From Aselliscus stoliczkanus (taxonomy: Eukaryota > Chordata > Mammalia > Chiroptera > Hipposideridae), in contig CM066738.1 in assembly GCA_033961575.1 (NCBI GenBank), positions 104,123,478 to 104,187,477 on the forward strand: a stretch of 64,000 nt of DNA, given 5' to 3'. Position 1 is the stretch's first letter. Each line of letters opens with the position of its first letter. Below, piece by piece: positions 45,046 through 56,010 of the stretch. The position numbers and the translations under genes were made by a program. The notes under the pieces are model-generated. The model was not told where the DNA came from, ran no database searches, and was given only the letters and a program-made list of their open reading frames with translations.

Positions 45046-48000
45046 ATGCTAAAAACACAATCAATCTGAAATATTTTTTCTTATCCTGTCTAGTTTTGGT
45101 ATCAAATCATCACTAGATTCATGCATTGGGGAATGTTTCTTCATTTTTAATTCTCTGGAAGAATTTGCATAAATTTGGAAACACACCTAATATTCTGGGC
45201 AGAATTGGGATTTAAAACTTCCTGGGCCTGGTGATTGATTGATTGACTGATTGATTGATAATTTCTGTATTTATGATTGTGACGGCTTTGGATAACTTCA
45301 TACGAGTGGGAACATACAGTGTCTGCTCTTTAGAGACTGGCTTATTTTGTTTACCATAATGTCTTTGAATTTCATCTATGTTGGTACACACAACAGGATT
45401 TCCTTCTTTTTTTTTGAGGGCAGTGTCACTGGCCCTCATATGTGGGATCTGAACCGGGGTGGCTGGCGTCCCAAGATCAACGCTTAACCACCGCGCCACT
45501 CGGCCAGCCCAGGATTTCCTTCTTTTTAAAGGCTGCATAACATTCCATTTTATGTATAGACCGCATTTTCTTTACCTATTCATTTGCTGAGATGGTCACT
45601 TGGGTTGCTTCTACCTCTTGGCTGTTGTGAATAATACTGCAATGAACATAGATGTGCAAATATCCCTTTTGAAATTTTGGTTTCACTTTTTGGATATATA
45701 CTCAGAAGTGTGATTGTTGGATCATATGGTAATTCTATTTTGAAATTATTGAGAAATCTCCATGCTGTTTTCATAACAGCTGCACCATTTTATATTCCCC
45801 CCAAGGCACCAGGCTTCTAACTTTTCCACATCCTCATTAACACTTGTTTCCTGTTTTTTTCATAGTGGCCATCCAAATGGGTGTGAGGTGATATCTCACT
45901 GTAGTTTTGATATTTGCATTCTTCTTATGATTAGTGATGTTGAGCATCTTTTCAGATGCTGTTGGCCATTATTTTATCTTCTTCGGAAAATTATCTATTT
46001 TCAAATCCTTTCTTCATTTTTTTGTTGGGTTATTTTGGTGCTGTTGTTGAGTTGCAGTTTTTTATATGTTCTGGATATTAACCCCTTGTCAGATACATGA
46101 TTTGTGAGAATTTTCACTCTGTTGATTTTTATCCTTTGATGACCAGAAGGTTTTTAGGTTGATGTAGTCTATTTTTGCTTTTGTTTCCTTCGCTTTTCAT
46201 GTCATACTCAAGAAATCATTACCAAGTCCAGTGTCCTAAAGTTTTTTCCTTATGTCTTCTTTTAATAGTTTTGTAGTTTTAGGTTTTATGTTTAGGTCTT
46301 TAACTTATTTTGAGTTATTATTATTATTTTTTGTATATGGTATAAGGTAAGGTTCCAACTTCATTGTTTTAACTGTGGATATTCAGTATTCCCAACACCA
46401 TTTGTTAAAGAGACTGTCTTTTTCTCATTGTGTAGTCTTGGTACTCTTGCTGAGAAATTGATAATGGGTTTATTTCTGGGCTTTCTTTTTTTTTTTTTTT
46501 TTTTTTTTGAGGACAGTGTCACTGGCCCTCATATGTGGGACCGAACCGGGGCCGCTGGCTTCCCAGGCCAGCGCTTAACCACCACGCCACTCGGCTGGCC
46601 CTGGGCTTTCTTTTTTTTACCATTGGTTCACATATCTTATGACAGTACCACACCATTTTGTTTACTGTAATATTTGAAATCAGGAAGTACGAGGCCTCCA
46701 ACTTTGTTCTTCTTTTTCCAGATTGCTTTGGTTATTGAGGGTCTATATGAATTTTAGAATTTTTTTCTATTTTTGCAAAAAGTGACATTGAGACTTTGAT
46801 AGGGATTGCATTGAATCTATTCATCACTTTTGGTAGTATAAATATTTTAATATTAATATGTTTTCCAATCCATGAGCATAGGATGTCTTTCCATTTATTT
46901 GTATCTTCTTTAATTTCTTTTTATCATTTTTTCTTGTAGTTTTCACCAAAGTATTTTGTCCTTTTTGCTACTATAGTAAATAGGATTATTTTCTCAATTA
47001 CTTTTTGAATTGGTCATGGTTAGTGTATAGAAATGCAACTCATTTTTGTAATTTGTATATAGACTTTGTATTCTGCAAATTTTCTGAGCTAATTTATTAG
47101 TTGTAACAATTTTTTTTTTTGGAATCTCTAGGGTTTTCTACATATAAGATCATGACACCTGTAAACAGACATAATTTTACTTCTTTCTTTCTGATTTTCA
47201 TTCCTTTTATTTCATTTTATTTTCTAGTTGCTCTGGCTATGACTTCCAATACTATTGGATGTTGAATATATAGAATGGACATCTTTGCCTGATTTTAAAG
47301 GAAAAGCTTTCATTTCACCATTGGGTATGATGTTGCTATGAGCTTTTCCTATATGGCTTTTATTAAATGCTGAGACTGGTTCCTTCTATTCCTAGTTTGT
47401 TGAGTGCTTTTAATTGGTTACGGTGTATAATTCTTTAATATATGGTTGAATTTTGTTTGCTAGTATTTTGTTGAGGATTTTTGAGTAAATATTCATTAGG
47501 GATATTGATCCATAACTTTTTCTTGTCTTATGTCTTTGTCTGGTTTTAGTATCTGGATAATGTTGGCCACATAGAATGGGGTTGAAAATGTTCCCTCTTC
47601 TTCAAGTCTTTGGAAGACTTTGAGCAGGGTTGGCATTAGTTCTTCTTTAAAAGTTTTGTAGAATTCTCCAGTGAACCTATCTAGTTCTGGGCTTTTCTTT
47701 GTTAGAAGCTTTTAATTACTGATTGAATCTTCTTACTAATTGTGTCTGTTCAGATTTTTTATTGCTTCATCATTCAGTCTTGGTAGGTTGTATGTTTCTA
47801 GAAATTTATCCATTTCTTCTAGGTTATTCATTTTTTTTTTTTTTGGCCTATACTTGTTCATAGTAGTCTCTTATAATCCCAACAAATTTCCATGATATTT
47901 GTTGTAATGTTTCCTCTTTCATTTCTAATTTTAGTTACTGGAGTCTTCTATATTTTTTCTTAGTTTCTCTAGTTAAGGGTTTCTCAATTTTGTTGAACTT

Positions 48001-51000
48001 AAAACATTTTTTTTAATTAAAGTTTATTGAGGTGACAATTTTTAGTAAAGTTACATAGGTTTCAGGTGTACAATTCAGGTAATACATCATCTATATATCA
48101 CATTTTGTGTTCATCACCCAGAGTCAGTTCTCTTTCCATCACCATATATTTGATCCCTTTTATGAACTTCTTTAAATAATAAAAAAAACAACTCTTTCGT
48201 TTGTTAACTTTATTCTATTGTTTTTCTACTCACTATTTGTTTATTTCTGCTCTAATCTTTATTATTTTCTTCCTTCTGCTAACTTTTGGTTTAGGTTGTT
48301 CTTTTACTAGTCCCTTGGGATGTAAAGTTAGGTTGTTGATTTTATTTGTTCCTGTGGTTGGGCTATGTCCCTGTTCTTTGTATGCTTGTTATTTTCTGTT
48401 GGGACCTTGGCATTTGGAAAGTCAGCCACCTTTCCCAGTCTTCGTGTTTTGGTTTAATACAGGGACAGCTTTTTCTAATCAGGCTGGCTAGAGATTCTGG
48501 AGACTTCTTAAGCCTTTCCTGGGGGATGCATTCTCTCTGAGCATGTGCGCGTAATATCCTAATTAAAGAGGTTTACTGATTTCTACTCAGGAGCTCTCCC
48601 TGATATCTCTCTGGTGCATGTTGGTAACCTTTGTTCTCAGTGGTCAACCTGGCACCCTGTTCCTAGGGCAGGGAGGAAGTCTGGTGATTGAGTGCCATGA
48701 ATGTTCCTAGCTTCAATGCAGCTGGTTTCAAGCTCACTGGGGTTCAGGAACCTCTTAAGTAATTTCTGGATTTCTTACAAACCTATGTGGTTCTTGTATT
48801 ATTGTTAAATCAGTGTCTCTAGTGTCTAAGAGGAAGAAGGCCTTTCTGTTCTCAGTGCAAGCAGGAATAAGCTTTTCAGGTTAAAATTAACATGTCTCTA
48901 CCTTGCATCAGTGTGAATGGAAGTAGCCAGATGTCACTCAACAGGCAGTAGGACAGTGTTCCTCTGTTTCGGGGAAGTGCACCGAGCTGGCTCTGTGTGG
49001 AGCACTCACTCTTCAGCCCTCAGTCAGAAAACTGATGGGTTCTACAAAAAATGTAGAAAAGTTTGTTGTTGTTGTTTTCTTCCCCTCCTAGAGACAAGAG
49101 TAAATCTCACTTCAGCTCAATGTATAGCTCTGACAAATGGCCACTTATCCCATCATTAGTCAATTTTATGACCTACTGCCTGGAACACAAATTGCCAAAC
49201 TGTAGAGGGTGGATAAGAGCTATCTGCTTTCCTCAGGTACTTAGTCTTGTGGGAAGATAAAGGCAAGCATCTGAAACATTTAGTGGGCAATAATTGAGAT
49301 TAAAAAAGCAACTCGAGCCAGAAAAGACAGATATGTGGTGTTGGGCCTAGGAACAGGCTTCTTTGTGGAACTGAGGTTGGTTGTGACTTACATTATCATA
49401 TGATTTGTGTGAAAGCCACCTGACAGTCAGGGGCCACACCAAACTCATGGGCCATCCTCAAGGCTGCGGAACCTAGGGAAAGACCCTGCAACCACATCTT
49501 CTTGGGGGAGAATCTAGGCTTTCGTTTGCCAAGGTAACTCACTGTGTTTTTGTTTTGATTTTGAAGATTGAGAAGACAGAAGAGATACACCACCAATTCC
49601 AAACGCTTTTGAGTGAAATAAGCAAACCCAATAACAATTATGAACTGAAAATAACCAACAGGATATTTGGAGAAAAGACATACCTTTTCCTTCAAGTAAG
49701 TCTTGCTGTGTCCACCCCCTCTGCGAGTGGGGTTCATGCATGGCCATAGGTCCTGGAGGCGTGCTACCTAAGTTGACTGCCTGGCTCGGCCCAAATCACT
49801 TGGTGTCCTCCCCTCCCTGATTGTTTCTCAGACATCCAGGCCCTTTGAAAGCTTCTTTCTAACCTTGGCAGTTGAGATCTGATTTTTGCCTTCACCTTAT
49901 TGCACCTGCATAAACGTGCACGGAAGTCCTCAACGGGATTTGCCCAGGTCCCCAGAATCCCTGCTTACAAAATTAGTCATTGATGCATGGCAGAACTTAG
50001 AGATGCTGGGAATGGATAAATTGAATTTTCAACCTCTTTCTGTTCCTTCCCTGTTTCTCCTAAAGAAATACTTAGATTATGTTGAAAAAAATTACCATGC
50101 TTCTCTGGAACCTGTTGATTTTGTAAACGCAGCAGATGAAAGTCGAAAGAAGATTAATTCCTGGGTTGAAAGCCAAACACATGGTAGAGTATAGATGGGT
50201 CGTTCACCCTAAAAATGCTTCTTGAGTACCTGCTGTGAGTGAAGCCCTGTGCTTGACATTGCATGGGGAGCCAGGGTGGGCTCGCTTTGGGAGGGGACCC
50301 GAGATGGGTTTTCAGGGTGGGAAAAGCAGGGGCATGCATGACGTGTGGCAGAAGGCATTGCCAATGGTGGCCTGGTGTCAGCAATGTGGGGACAACCATG
50401 GAGAGCCAGGGAGGGGAGGACAGGCAGCCAACTTCATGGAGACAGTGGAGAATTATTTACACATGGCTGTGGATCACAGTGCCTTTAGGGCTAAACTGGG
50501 CTTCTGCCTGTCTTGGGTTCATGTGCTTTCCTTGTATCAGAGCCTTTCTTTCTGAGTGTGGGTTCCTAAGTGAACATGTCGTAGAGAGTTCCCCTTTCTC
50601 CTTATCAAGTGAGAAATCAGCTCTGCAATCCAGACCTTCCTTTGCTACTTATAGCTGGGGCTGCCTGGTCCTCATCTCCATCTGAGCATCATGTGGGGAT
50701 GATAACTTTCAGCCCCATTCACAACAGAGAACTTGACAGCCCTCACTTCATCCTCCCCAGTGTGAACCAATCATGCCAAGAACACCAGAGAGTGATGTTA
50801 ATATGCAAACACACTCGGGGATTGGGGGCTGAGTAATAACGGACTCTTTCGTGTTCGAGTTTCAGGTTACATATTTTATTTCAGTTATCAGGGAGACATC
50901 TGTTATTTCAGAACACATTTTGTTTGTTTACAGTTAGTCTAAAGGAAATAAAATGGAAAAAAAAAGGCAGGAGAAAAGAGGTTTGGTTGAAATCAGTATT

Positions 51001-52748
51001 CTTTAGAATTTACTGTGAGATGGGTTGAACCCAGAGACAAAAATATCACCTCCTTTTCCGATAAAATAGGAATTCTCTAAATGTCAGGTGGCAACTATAT
51101 CGAATGGGTAAAAATAACAATAGCTAACCTTTACTGAGTGCTTATGGTGAGCCGGTCACTGTTCTAAGTGCTTCACACGTATTAACTCATGTACTCCTTT
51201 CAACAACCCTATGAGGCAGGCGTTATTCCTCTTTTACAGATGTGAAAACTGAGGCCCAGAGAGCTTAAATAACTTGCCCAAGTTACTCCTCAGCTGATAA
51301 GAGGCAAAACTGGATGCTAACAGAGGCCATCTGCTCCCAGAGCCTGCGTTCTTTAACCACCACACCTCAGTTTATCTAATGGGATAACTAGATGGTCCGC
51401 AAAGTGACAGCACCCCTACCGATTTCGCCAGCGAACCCTTTGTGGTCCAGGCCTGCAGGTGTTGCCCTGGCTGAGGTTTTAATGATCGGTCAAGTCCACT
51501 GGCATCGTATCTGCCATGCATTTTGCTTATCATTTTGAAGATGGGCCAATTTGTTGTTTGCAGAGAAAATCAAGGACCTATTTCCAGATGCCTCTCTAAG
51601 CAGCTCTACCAGGCTGGTGCTGGTGAACATCGTGTACTTTAAAGGGCAATGGGACAGGGAGTTTAAGAAAGAAAACACCACGGAGGAGGAATTTTGGCTG
51701 AATAAGGTATGGTCCTTCATGCCTGTGATGTCAGGAGCATAAAGTCGAAAGTTGTATGTTAGCAAATGTACAGGATAAACAGCACATGCTAATTCAGAGT
51801 CTCTGATCTATAGCACTATTTTTGGGAGCTAATTATTGTAATAAGCTCTCCTGATTGTCTTATGCCCCTTTTGACACTGGGTGCACTGTTAATTTGTTGC
51901 AGAATACAAGTAAACCTGTGCAGATGATGACACAACAGCATTCTTTTAGCTTCACTTTCCTGAAGGACTTGCAAGCCAAAATTCTGGGGATTCCATACAA
52001 AAACAATGACCTAAGCATGTTTGTGCTGCTGCCCGATGACATTGAGGGTCTGGGGAAGGTAAATCCTTGCATCTCCCCATTCTTGCTTTCCTTTTGGAGG
52101 TTTTGTGTCCCAGAGCCTAGAAACAGGGCTTCTGACATGGAGCTGGCATCTGGCAGTGGCAAGTGGATACTATTTCTCACTCTGTGTGGGATCTCTAAAG
52201 AGGAACATTAAATGGTATCAGGCTGATTGACGACAATTGATACTAAATATTTGGGAATGAGCTAAAATGAACAGCTTAGGGGAGACCTAAATATCTCCTG
52301 CCATTCTGAGAAATGGTTGATCTCTATGGACTCTCTTTCCCAGAAAAAAAATCACATATCCACCAAGTTCTGCGACTATTCAGGAGGCTCGTGGACCTTC
52401 GGAATTTCTATCTTACACATTTAGTTTTTTAAAAAAGTTTTAGGTTTACAGCAAAATTGAGAGGAAGATACAGACGTTTCCTGTATACCCCCTACCCTAC
52501 ACGTGCATAATCTTTACATAGTCAACATCACTTATCAACAAAAAAAGGTATTTTCTTTTCTTTTTTACCCAGGATGAACCTACATTGACACCCAGTAATC
52601 ACCCAAAGTCCATAGGACCCTGAATCTTGAGCCCCTTGATTTAGTTCCACTCACTTGGCTATTAAAAAACTGGATGTGGCTAGTATCCCATATTTTTGAA
52701 ATCAGAAAGGCTTTGTTTTAAATCCTGTTCCTTATTGTAATGATTAGC

Positions 52749-52811
<63 letters not shown>

Positions 52812-54357
52812 CATATCATCTATATCTATTTTGTCTATGTGTTAACACATACTGAACAGCATTCAGTATTATAATGATATGTGATAGGTGGAATATCAGA
52901 ATTATTATATGGATGCTGTTCTGTTGCTATGACACAGTGCTAATAGCATCACACATTGGAAAGCATTGGGGGACAGCAAAATGACAGTACGTATGAAAGC
53001 TTTAAGAGTATTCCTTCTCTGGGCCGGCTGAGTGGCGTAGTGGTTAAGCGCTGGCTTGGGAAGCCAGCGGCCCCGGTTTGGTCCCACATATGAGGGCCAG
53101 TGACACTGCCCTAAAAAAAAACAACAAAAAAAAACAAACAAAACAATATTCCTTCTCTGACTCAAAAACCCCAATTGTGGGAATTACCCTGGGGAAACAA
53201 TTTAGAAGGAAAAAATAATTGCCTTTATGAATCAAATCAGTAATTTCTGCATTACATACACCAGGATACCTAGTTTGAAATTCATCACAATTATTATTTT
53301 TGTATCTACAGCATCACTCAGCTTCTATCATAATGCCTGATACATTGTGAAGTGAGTGAATGGATGCATGTTGGGTAAAGCCTATCAATTTGATGAAAAT
53401 ATTATCTATCAGTGTGAAGGTATTTAGGAGAGATATGGTGTAGAGTAAAATAGTTTACTTATAACAAGTAAAATGGACATTCACTATGATTGCAACTATG
53501 TAATCTATATTTATATATTATATAGCATAATAAATATGATGTAGTATAAAATAATATATCATATTATTGTAATAATGTGCTTATTATATATGTTATATAA
53601 ACAAAATTTATTATACACAAAATTATAAATAACATATGCATACAAAGGCTATAAGGGAATAGTAAAATACAAAATACTATGTATTAGATTGATAGAATAA
53701 GAAATGACATTTCTCACTTATAAAAACTCATTTAATCCTATCGAGTTTTCCCATGTGCACAGAGCATTTAAATAGAGAAATATAAGACAAGTGCCTGCTA
53801 TATAAAGATAACAGTGTAGTGAAATGAAATTTCTACTTTCATTTGTTACAAAAATTAATGGTTTCTGACTGATACAGATCAGTGTTACAGTCTTTCAAAC
53901 TTTATTGATAATCACGGCCTTCTTTCTTCCCTCCCTCTTTTTTTCTTAATAGATTATAGATGACATAAGTCCTGAGAAACTAGTCGAGTGGACTAACCCA
54001 GAGCATATGGAGGAGAGGACTGTGAATTTGCGCTTGCCCCAGTTGGAAGTGGAAGATACTTACAACCTGGAGGCCATCCTGCCAGCCATGGGGCTGGGGG
54101 TTGCCTTCAGTGAGCACAAGGCTGACTACTCAGGGGTGTCCCCACCTTCAGGGTTGCAAGCCCAGAAGTTCCTGCACAGGTCCTTCATGGTGGTCAACGA
54201 GGAAGGTACCGAGGCTGCAGCTGCCACCGGTGTGGGCTTTGCTGTCACATCTGGGGCAGGGTATGAAACTTTTCACTGCAACCATCCTTTCCTGTTCTTC
54301 ATCAGGCACAATGAGTCTAGCAGCATCCTGTTCTTCGGCCGGTTTTCTTCTCCTTAG
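42650..54357 (+). CDS. SERPINB13: SERPINB13 (headpin/hurpin), clade B serpin (6 usable coding exons)
   Basis: Join of 42650-42814, 49567-49695, 50066-50183, 51564-51706, 51903-52058 and 53953-54357, about 371 residues. The product begins [19 protein letters not shown] with no signal peptide and carries [52 protein letters not shown] and a GRFSSP C-terminus, matching SERPINB13. Human SERPINB13 is a keratinocyte-expressed inhibitor of cysteine cathepsins (K and L), and its reactive site Thr-Ser is kept here as Thr336-Ser337. The hinge [11 protein letters not shown] is canonical. It is about 20 residues shorter than my memory of the human protein because the C-D loop exon is present only as a relic (43346-43402). 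Helix B contains [11 protein letters not shown], with an unusual Pro. Two (CT)n or (GT)n tracts flank the last exon. Frame is open throughout. Confidence 0.95.
43346..43402 (+). pseudogene. SERPINB13: Relic of the SERPINB13 C-D loop exon, splice sites lost
   Basis: Translated in the frame of the preceding exon this gives [19 protein letters not shown]. It aligns along 19 residues with the start of the human SERPINB13 C-D loop exon as I remember it (VFHSEKETKSSR...). The acceptor should read AG immediately before GTG but reads CCCAA; the nearest AG is one base later and would shift the frame into a stop. The expected donor after GAG reads ATTAGA, not GT. Skipping it keeps the frame because both neighbouring exons are phase 0. 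Confidence 0.7.
43655..43760 (+). repeat. MIR SINE fragment
   Basis: GGGTTCAAATCCTGGCTCAG and CTTTGGGCAAGTTGTTTACC are MIR core text. Confidence 0.65.
43879..43994 (-). mobile_element. Short tRNA-derived SINE in SERPINB13 intron
   Basis: Minus-strand head CAGCCGAGTGGCGCGG...GGTTAAGAGC. Flanked by a perfect 17-bp duplication, TGCTATGGTTTTATTTA, at 43862-43878 and 43995-44011. Confidence 0.9.
44904..45047 (+). mobile_element. Short tRNA-derived SINE with (AAAT)n tail
   Basis: GGCCGGCCGAGTGGCGCAG head and GGTTCGGGTCCCACATG B box, then a tail of about 12 AAAT units at 45001-45047. Confidence 0.88.
45412..45510 (-). mobile_element. Short tRNA-derived SINE
   Basis: Flanked by a perfect 17-bp duplication, AGGATTTCCTTCTTTTT, at 45395-45411 and 45511-45527. 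Same family as 43879, inserted in L1 sequence. Confidence 0.9.
46493..46600 (-). mobile_element. Short tRNA-derived SINE inside L1
   Basis: Flanked by CTGGGCTTTCTTTTTTT at 46476-46492 and 46601-46617; minus-strand head GGGCCAGCCGAGTGGCG. Confidence 0.9.
48010..48170 (-). mobile_element. L1 3' UTR fragment nested in older L1
   Basis: AAAGTTTATTGAGGTGACAA, AGGTTTCAGGTGTACAATTC and ACCCAGAGTCAGTTCTC; same end type as at 10730. The older L1 resumes afterwards. Confidence 0.75.
48351..49566 (+). other. SERPINB13 intron, unique part
   Basis: No exon or repeat family recognised. Frames at 48201-48540 and 48917-49260 are chance. Confidence 0.4.
49567..49695 (+). CDS. SERPINB13: SERPINB13 coding exon 2 (residues 56-98)
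   Basis: 129 nt, phase 0 at both ends. The acceptor is TTTTGATTTTGAAG, with a fairly weak tract, and the donor is TTCAA/GTAAGT. It encodes [18 protein letters not shown] and [19 protein letters not shown] (helix D, strand 2A), which identifies SERPINB13. In this genome it is predicted to join directly to coding exon 1. Confidence 0.92.
50066..50183 (+). CDS. SERPINB13: SERPINB13 coding exon 3 (residues 99-138)
   Basis: 118 nt, phase 0 to phase 1; acceptor CTCCTAAAG/AAATAC. It encodes [19 protein letters not shown] and [15 protein letters not shown], nearly the same as my memory of human SERPINB13. The donor CATG/GTAGAG is weaker than the other donors in the gene. Confidence 0.93.
51115..51370 (+). 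repeat. MIR SINE in SERPINB13 intron
   Basis: Good match to MIR: CTTTACTGAGTGCTTATGG, AACAACCCTATGAGGCAG, GATGTGAAAACTGAGGCCC and TAACTTGCCCAAG. Confidence 0.8.
51564..51706 (+). CDS. SERPINB13: SERPINB13 coding exon 4 (residues 138-185)
   Basis: 143 nt, entering in phase 1; acceptor TTGTTTGCAG, donor AATAAG/GTATGG. Encodes [18 protein letters not shown], then [20 protein letters not shown]. Confidence 0.94.
51903..52058 (+). CDS. SERPINB13: SERPINB13 coding exon 5 (residues 186-237)
   Basis: 156 nt, phase 0; acceptor AATTTGTTGCAG, donor GGGAAG/GTAAAT. Encodes [38 protein letters not shown] and DDIEGLGK. Twelve nt shorter than the SERPINB12 counterpart, in frame. Confidence 0.94.
52425..52620 (-). 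mobile_element. Old L1 3' UTR fragment
   Basis: TTTTAGGTTTACAGCAAAAT, GGATGAACCTACATTGACA and CACCCAAAGTCCATAGG, typical L1ME-type 3' text, antisense. Confidence 0.7.
52751..52806 (+). repeat. (TC)28 microsatellite in SERPINB13 intron
   Basis: Uninterrupted TC dinucleotide, 28 units. Confidence 0.97.
53022..53146 (+). mobile_element. Short tRNA-derived SINE in last SERPINB13 intron
   Basis: GGCCGGCTGAGTGGCGTAG head with an A-rich tail. Flanked by TATTCCTTCTCTG at 53009-53021 and 53147-53159. Confidence 0.9.
53953..54357 (+). CDS. SERPINB13: SERPINB13 coding exon 6 with reactive centre loop (residues 238-371)
   Basis: 405 nt including TAG at 54355-54357; acceptor TTTTCTTAATAG. Contains [20 protein letters not shown], the loop [20 protein letters not shown] and [15 protein letters not shown]1-P1' counted from P15 Gly is Thr336-Ser337, as in the human protein. 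The hinge is all Ala from P12 to P9, so an inhibitory mechanism is expected. Confidence 0.95.
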   Translation: MIDDISPEKLVEWTNPEHMEERTVNLRLPQLEVEDTYNLEAILPAMGLGVAFSEHKADYSGVSPPSGLQAQKFLHRSFMVVNEEGTEAAAATGVGFAVTSGAGYETFHCNHPFLFFIRHNESSSILFFGRFSSP

Positions 54358-54488
54358 GCCAGTCATTGCTTCAGCCGAAAACCAGTGCTGGAGTTTTAAC
54401 ATGACTATGGAAATAGCCCACTCTTTACAAAAATGATTTTTCTTGCTTGCATTCCAGTCTTACCAAAATCGATGATTTAATGACTAAT

Positions 54489-54490
<2 letters not shown>

Positions 54491-54534
<44 letters not shown>
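54491..54534 (+). repeat. (GT)22 microsatellite in SERPINB13 3' UTR
   Basis: Perfect GT repeat about 130 nt after the stop codon, before the likely poly(A) signal, so probably transcribed. Confidence 0.95.
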
Positions 54535-54536
<2 letters not shown>

Positions 54537-54762
54537 ATAATTTTCCTTAAAAGGGAAATGTCCTTTTGTTTGTACCAGGTAGGAAGCAAGTTAAATCAAG
54601 GCTCATTCATAATCTGTTGATTTCTTCTGAAAGTAAATCAATGTTTTGTTGTGGTTTTAAGCACTGATGGAGAGAAATAGCCTCATCAGTAAAGACTATG
54701 GACTAGTGATTTGGGGAGTCCCTCCAGTTCTAATATTTTCACAGATTATAACACACAAGTAA

Positions 54763-54768
54763 AATAAA
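54763..54768 (+). terminator. SERPINB13: Probable SERPINB13 poly(A) signal
   Basis: AATAAA about 405 nt after the stop codon, in non-repeat sequence, before an L1 remnant starts near 54950. A reasonable 3' UTR length for this family. Position-based inference. Confidence 0.45.
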
Positions 54769-54954
54769 ACAATAATTTACTCAATTCATGTGTTCCTTTT
54801 TCTTTCTCAGCAGACAGTGTGGCAAATGGCACATAAGAAAGAATTTAGAAACATGTTAGCAATACATAAATTAAAACTCAAAAGCCGGCACAAAATGAAA
54901 CACTATCCCAGGCAGAAATAGTGCCATATTTTCACTCTATTCTTTTCCTTTTTT

Positions 54955-56010
54955 TTTCAATTAAAAAAAAAAATTCAGGTGTACGACACAGTGCAATAGT
55001 TATTTTTTTTACCCCTCAAAGTGACAACCCCCGTCCCCAATATGCCACCCACTCCCGCCCCATATCATACATATCTATTACAATCTCCTTGACTCCCTTC
55101 CACAGTATACTTCACATCCCGTGACTATCTATATATTCAATTACAGTTGGCATACAATACTATACAACATCAGCTTCAGGTGTACAGTGCAGTGATCAAG
55201 CCTCTACCCCAATCATGAAGTGGTCTTCCTAACAAGACATGTGACCATGTGGCACCCTACAAATATTTACAAGATTATTAATTATATTCCCTGAACTGTC
55301 TTTTGTATCCCTGTGGCAATATTGTAGTTACCTATTTATGCTGTCTCATCCCTTCCCCTTCTCCCTCATCCCCACACCCTTCCCAACTAGCAACCATCAG
55401 TTTTTCCTCTATACCTCTGAAGCTATTTCTGTTTCCTTTGCTCATTCATTCAGTTTTTTAGATTCCACATATAAGTGAGATCATATGGTATCTGTCTTTC
55501 TCCAACTGACTTATTTCACTTAACATAATGTTCTCTAGGTCCATCCATATCGTTGCAAATGGTACGATTTCATTCTTTATAGTGGAGTAATACTCCATTG
55601 TATAAATGTATGACAGTTTCTTAATCCAGTCGTCTACTGATGGGTATTTTGGTTGTTTCCAAGTATTGGCTATTGTAAATAACACTGTGATAAACATAGG
55701 GGTGCATATATTTTTTGAATTAGCATCTTGGGTTCTCTGGGTAGGTACCCAAGAGTGGAATTGCTGGGTCAGAAGGTAGTTCCATTTCCAGTGTTTTGAG
55801 ATACCTCCATACTGATTTCCAAAGTGGCTGAATCAATCTGCAGTCCCACCAGCAGTGCAGCAGGGTCCCCTTTTCCCCACAGCCCTGCCAGCACTTGTTT
55901 TTTGATGATTTATTGACGATAGCCATTCTGACTGGAGTGAGGTGGTATCTCATTGTGGTTTTTATTTGCATTTCTCTAATTATTAGCGAGGTTTTCACGC
56001 TCTTTTCTAA
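54955..56010 (-). mobile_element. 5'-truncated L1 (3' UTR and ORF2 C-terminal pseudogene)
   Basis: 3' UTR at 54955-55450. ORF2-like frames at 55458-55697 (ends HMISLICGI) and 55720-55998 (with [18 protein letters not shown]), separated by a frameshift. Not functional. Confidence 0.85.

Larger units (their letters stand above)
45528..48350 (-). mobile_element. Old L1 ORF2 region in SERPINB13 intron, with nested insertions
   Basis: Long antisense L1 ORF2 text, e.g. CTGCAATGAACATAGATGTG, GATTGCATTGAATCTATTC and TCTGCTCTAATCTTTATTAT, in order. It contains a SINE (46493-46600) and a younger L1 3' end (48010-48170). Many stops; not coding. Confidence 0.8.

Noticed and set aside
55458..55998. Reverse-transcriptase-like frames as an active L1
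   Set aside because: Only the ORF2 C-terminus is present, with a frameshift, and the 5' part is missing.
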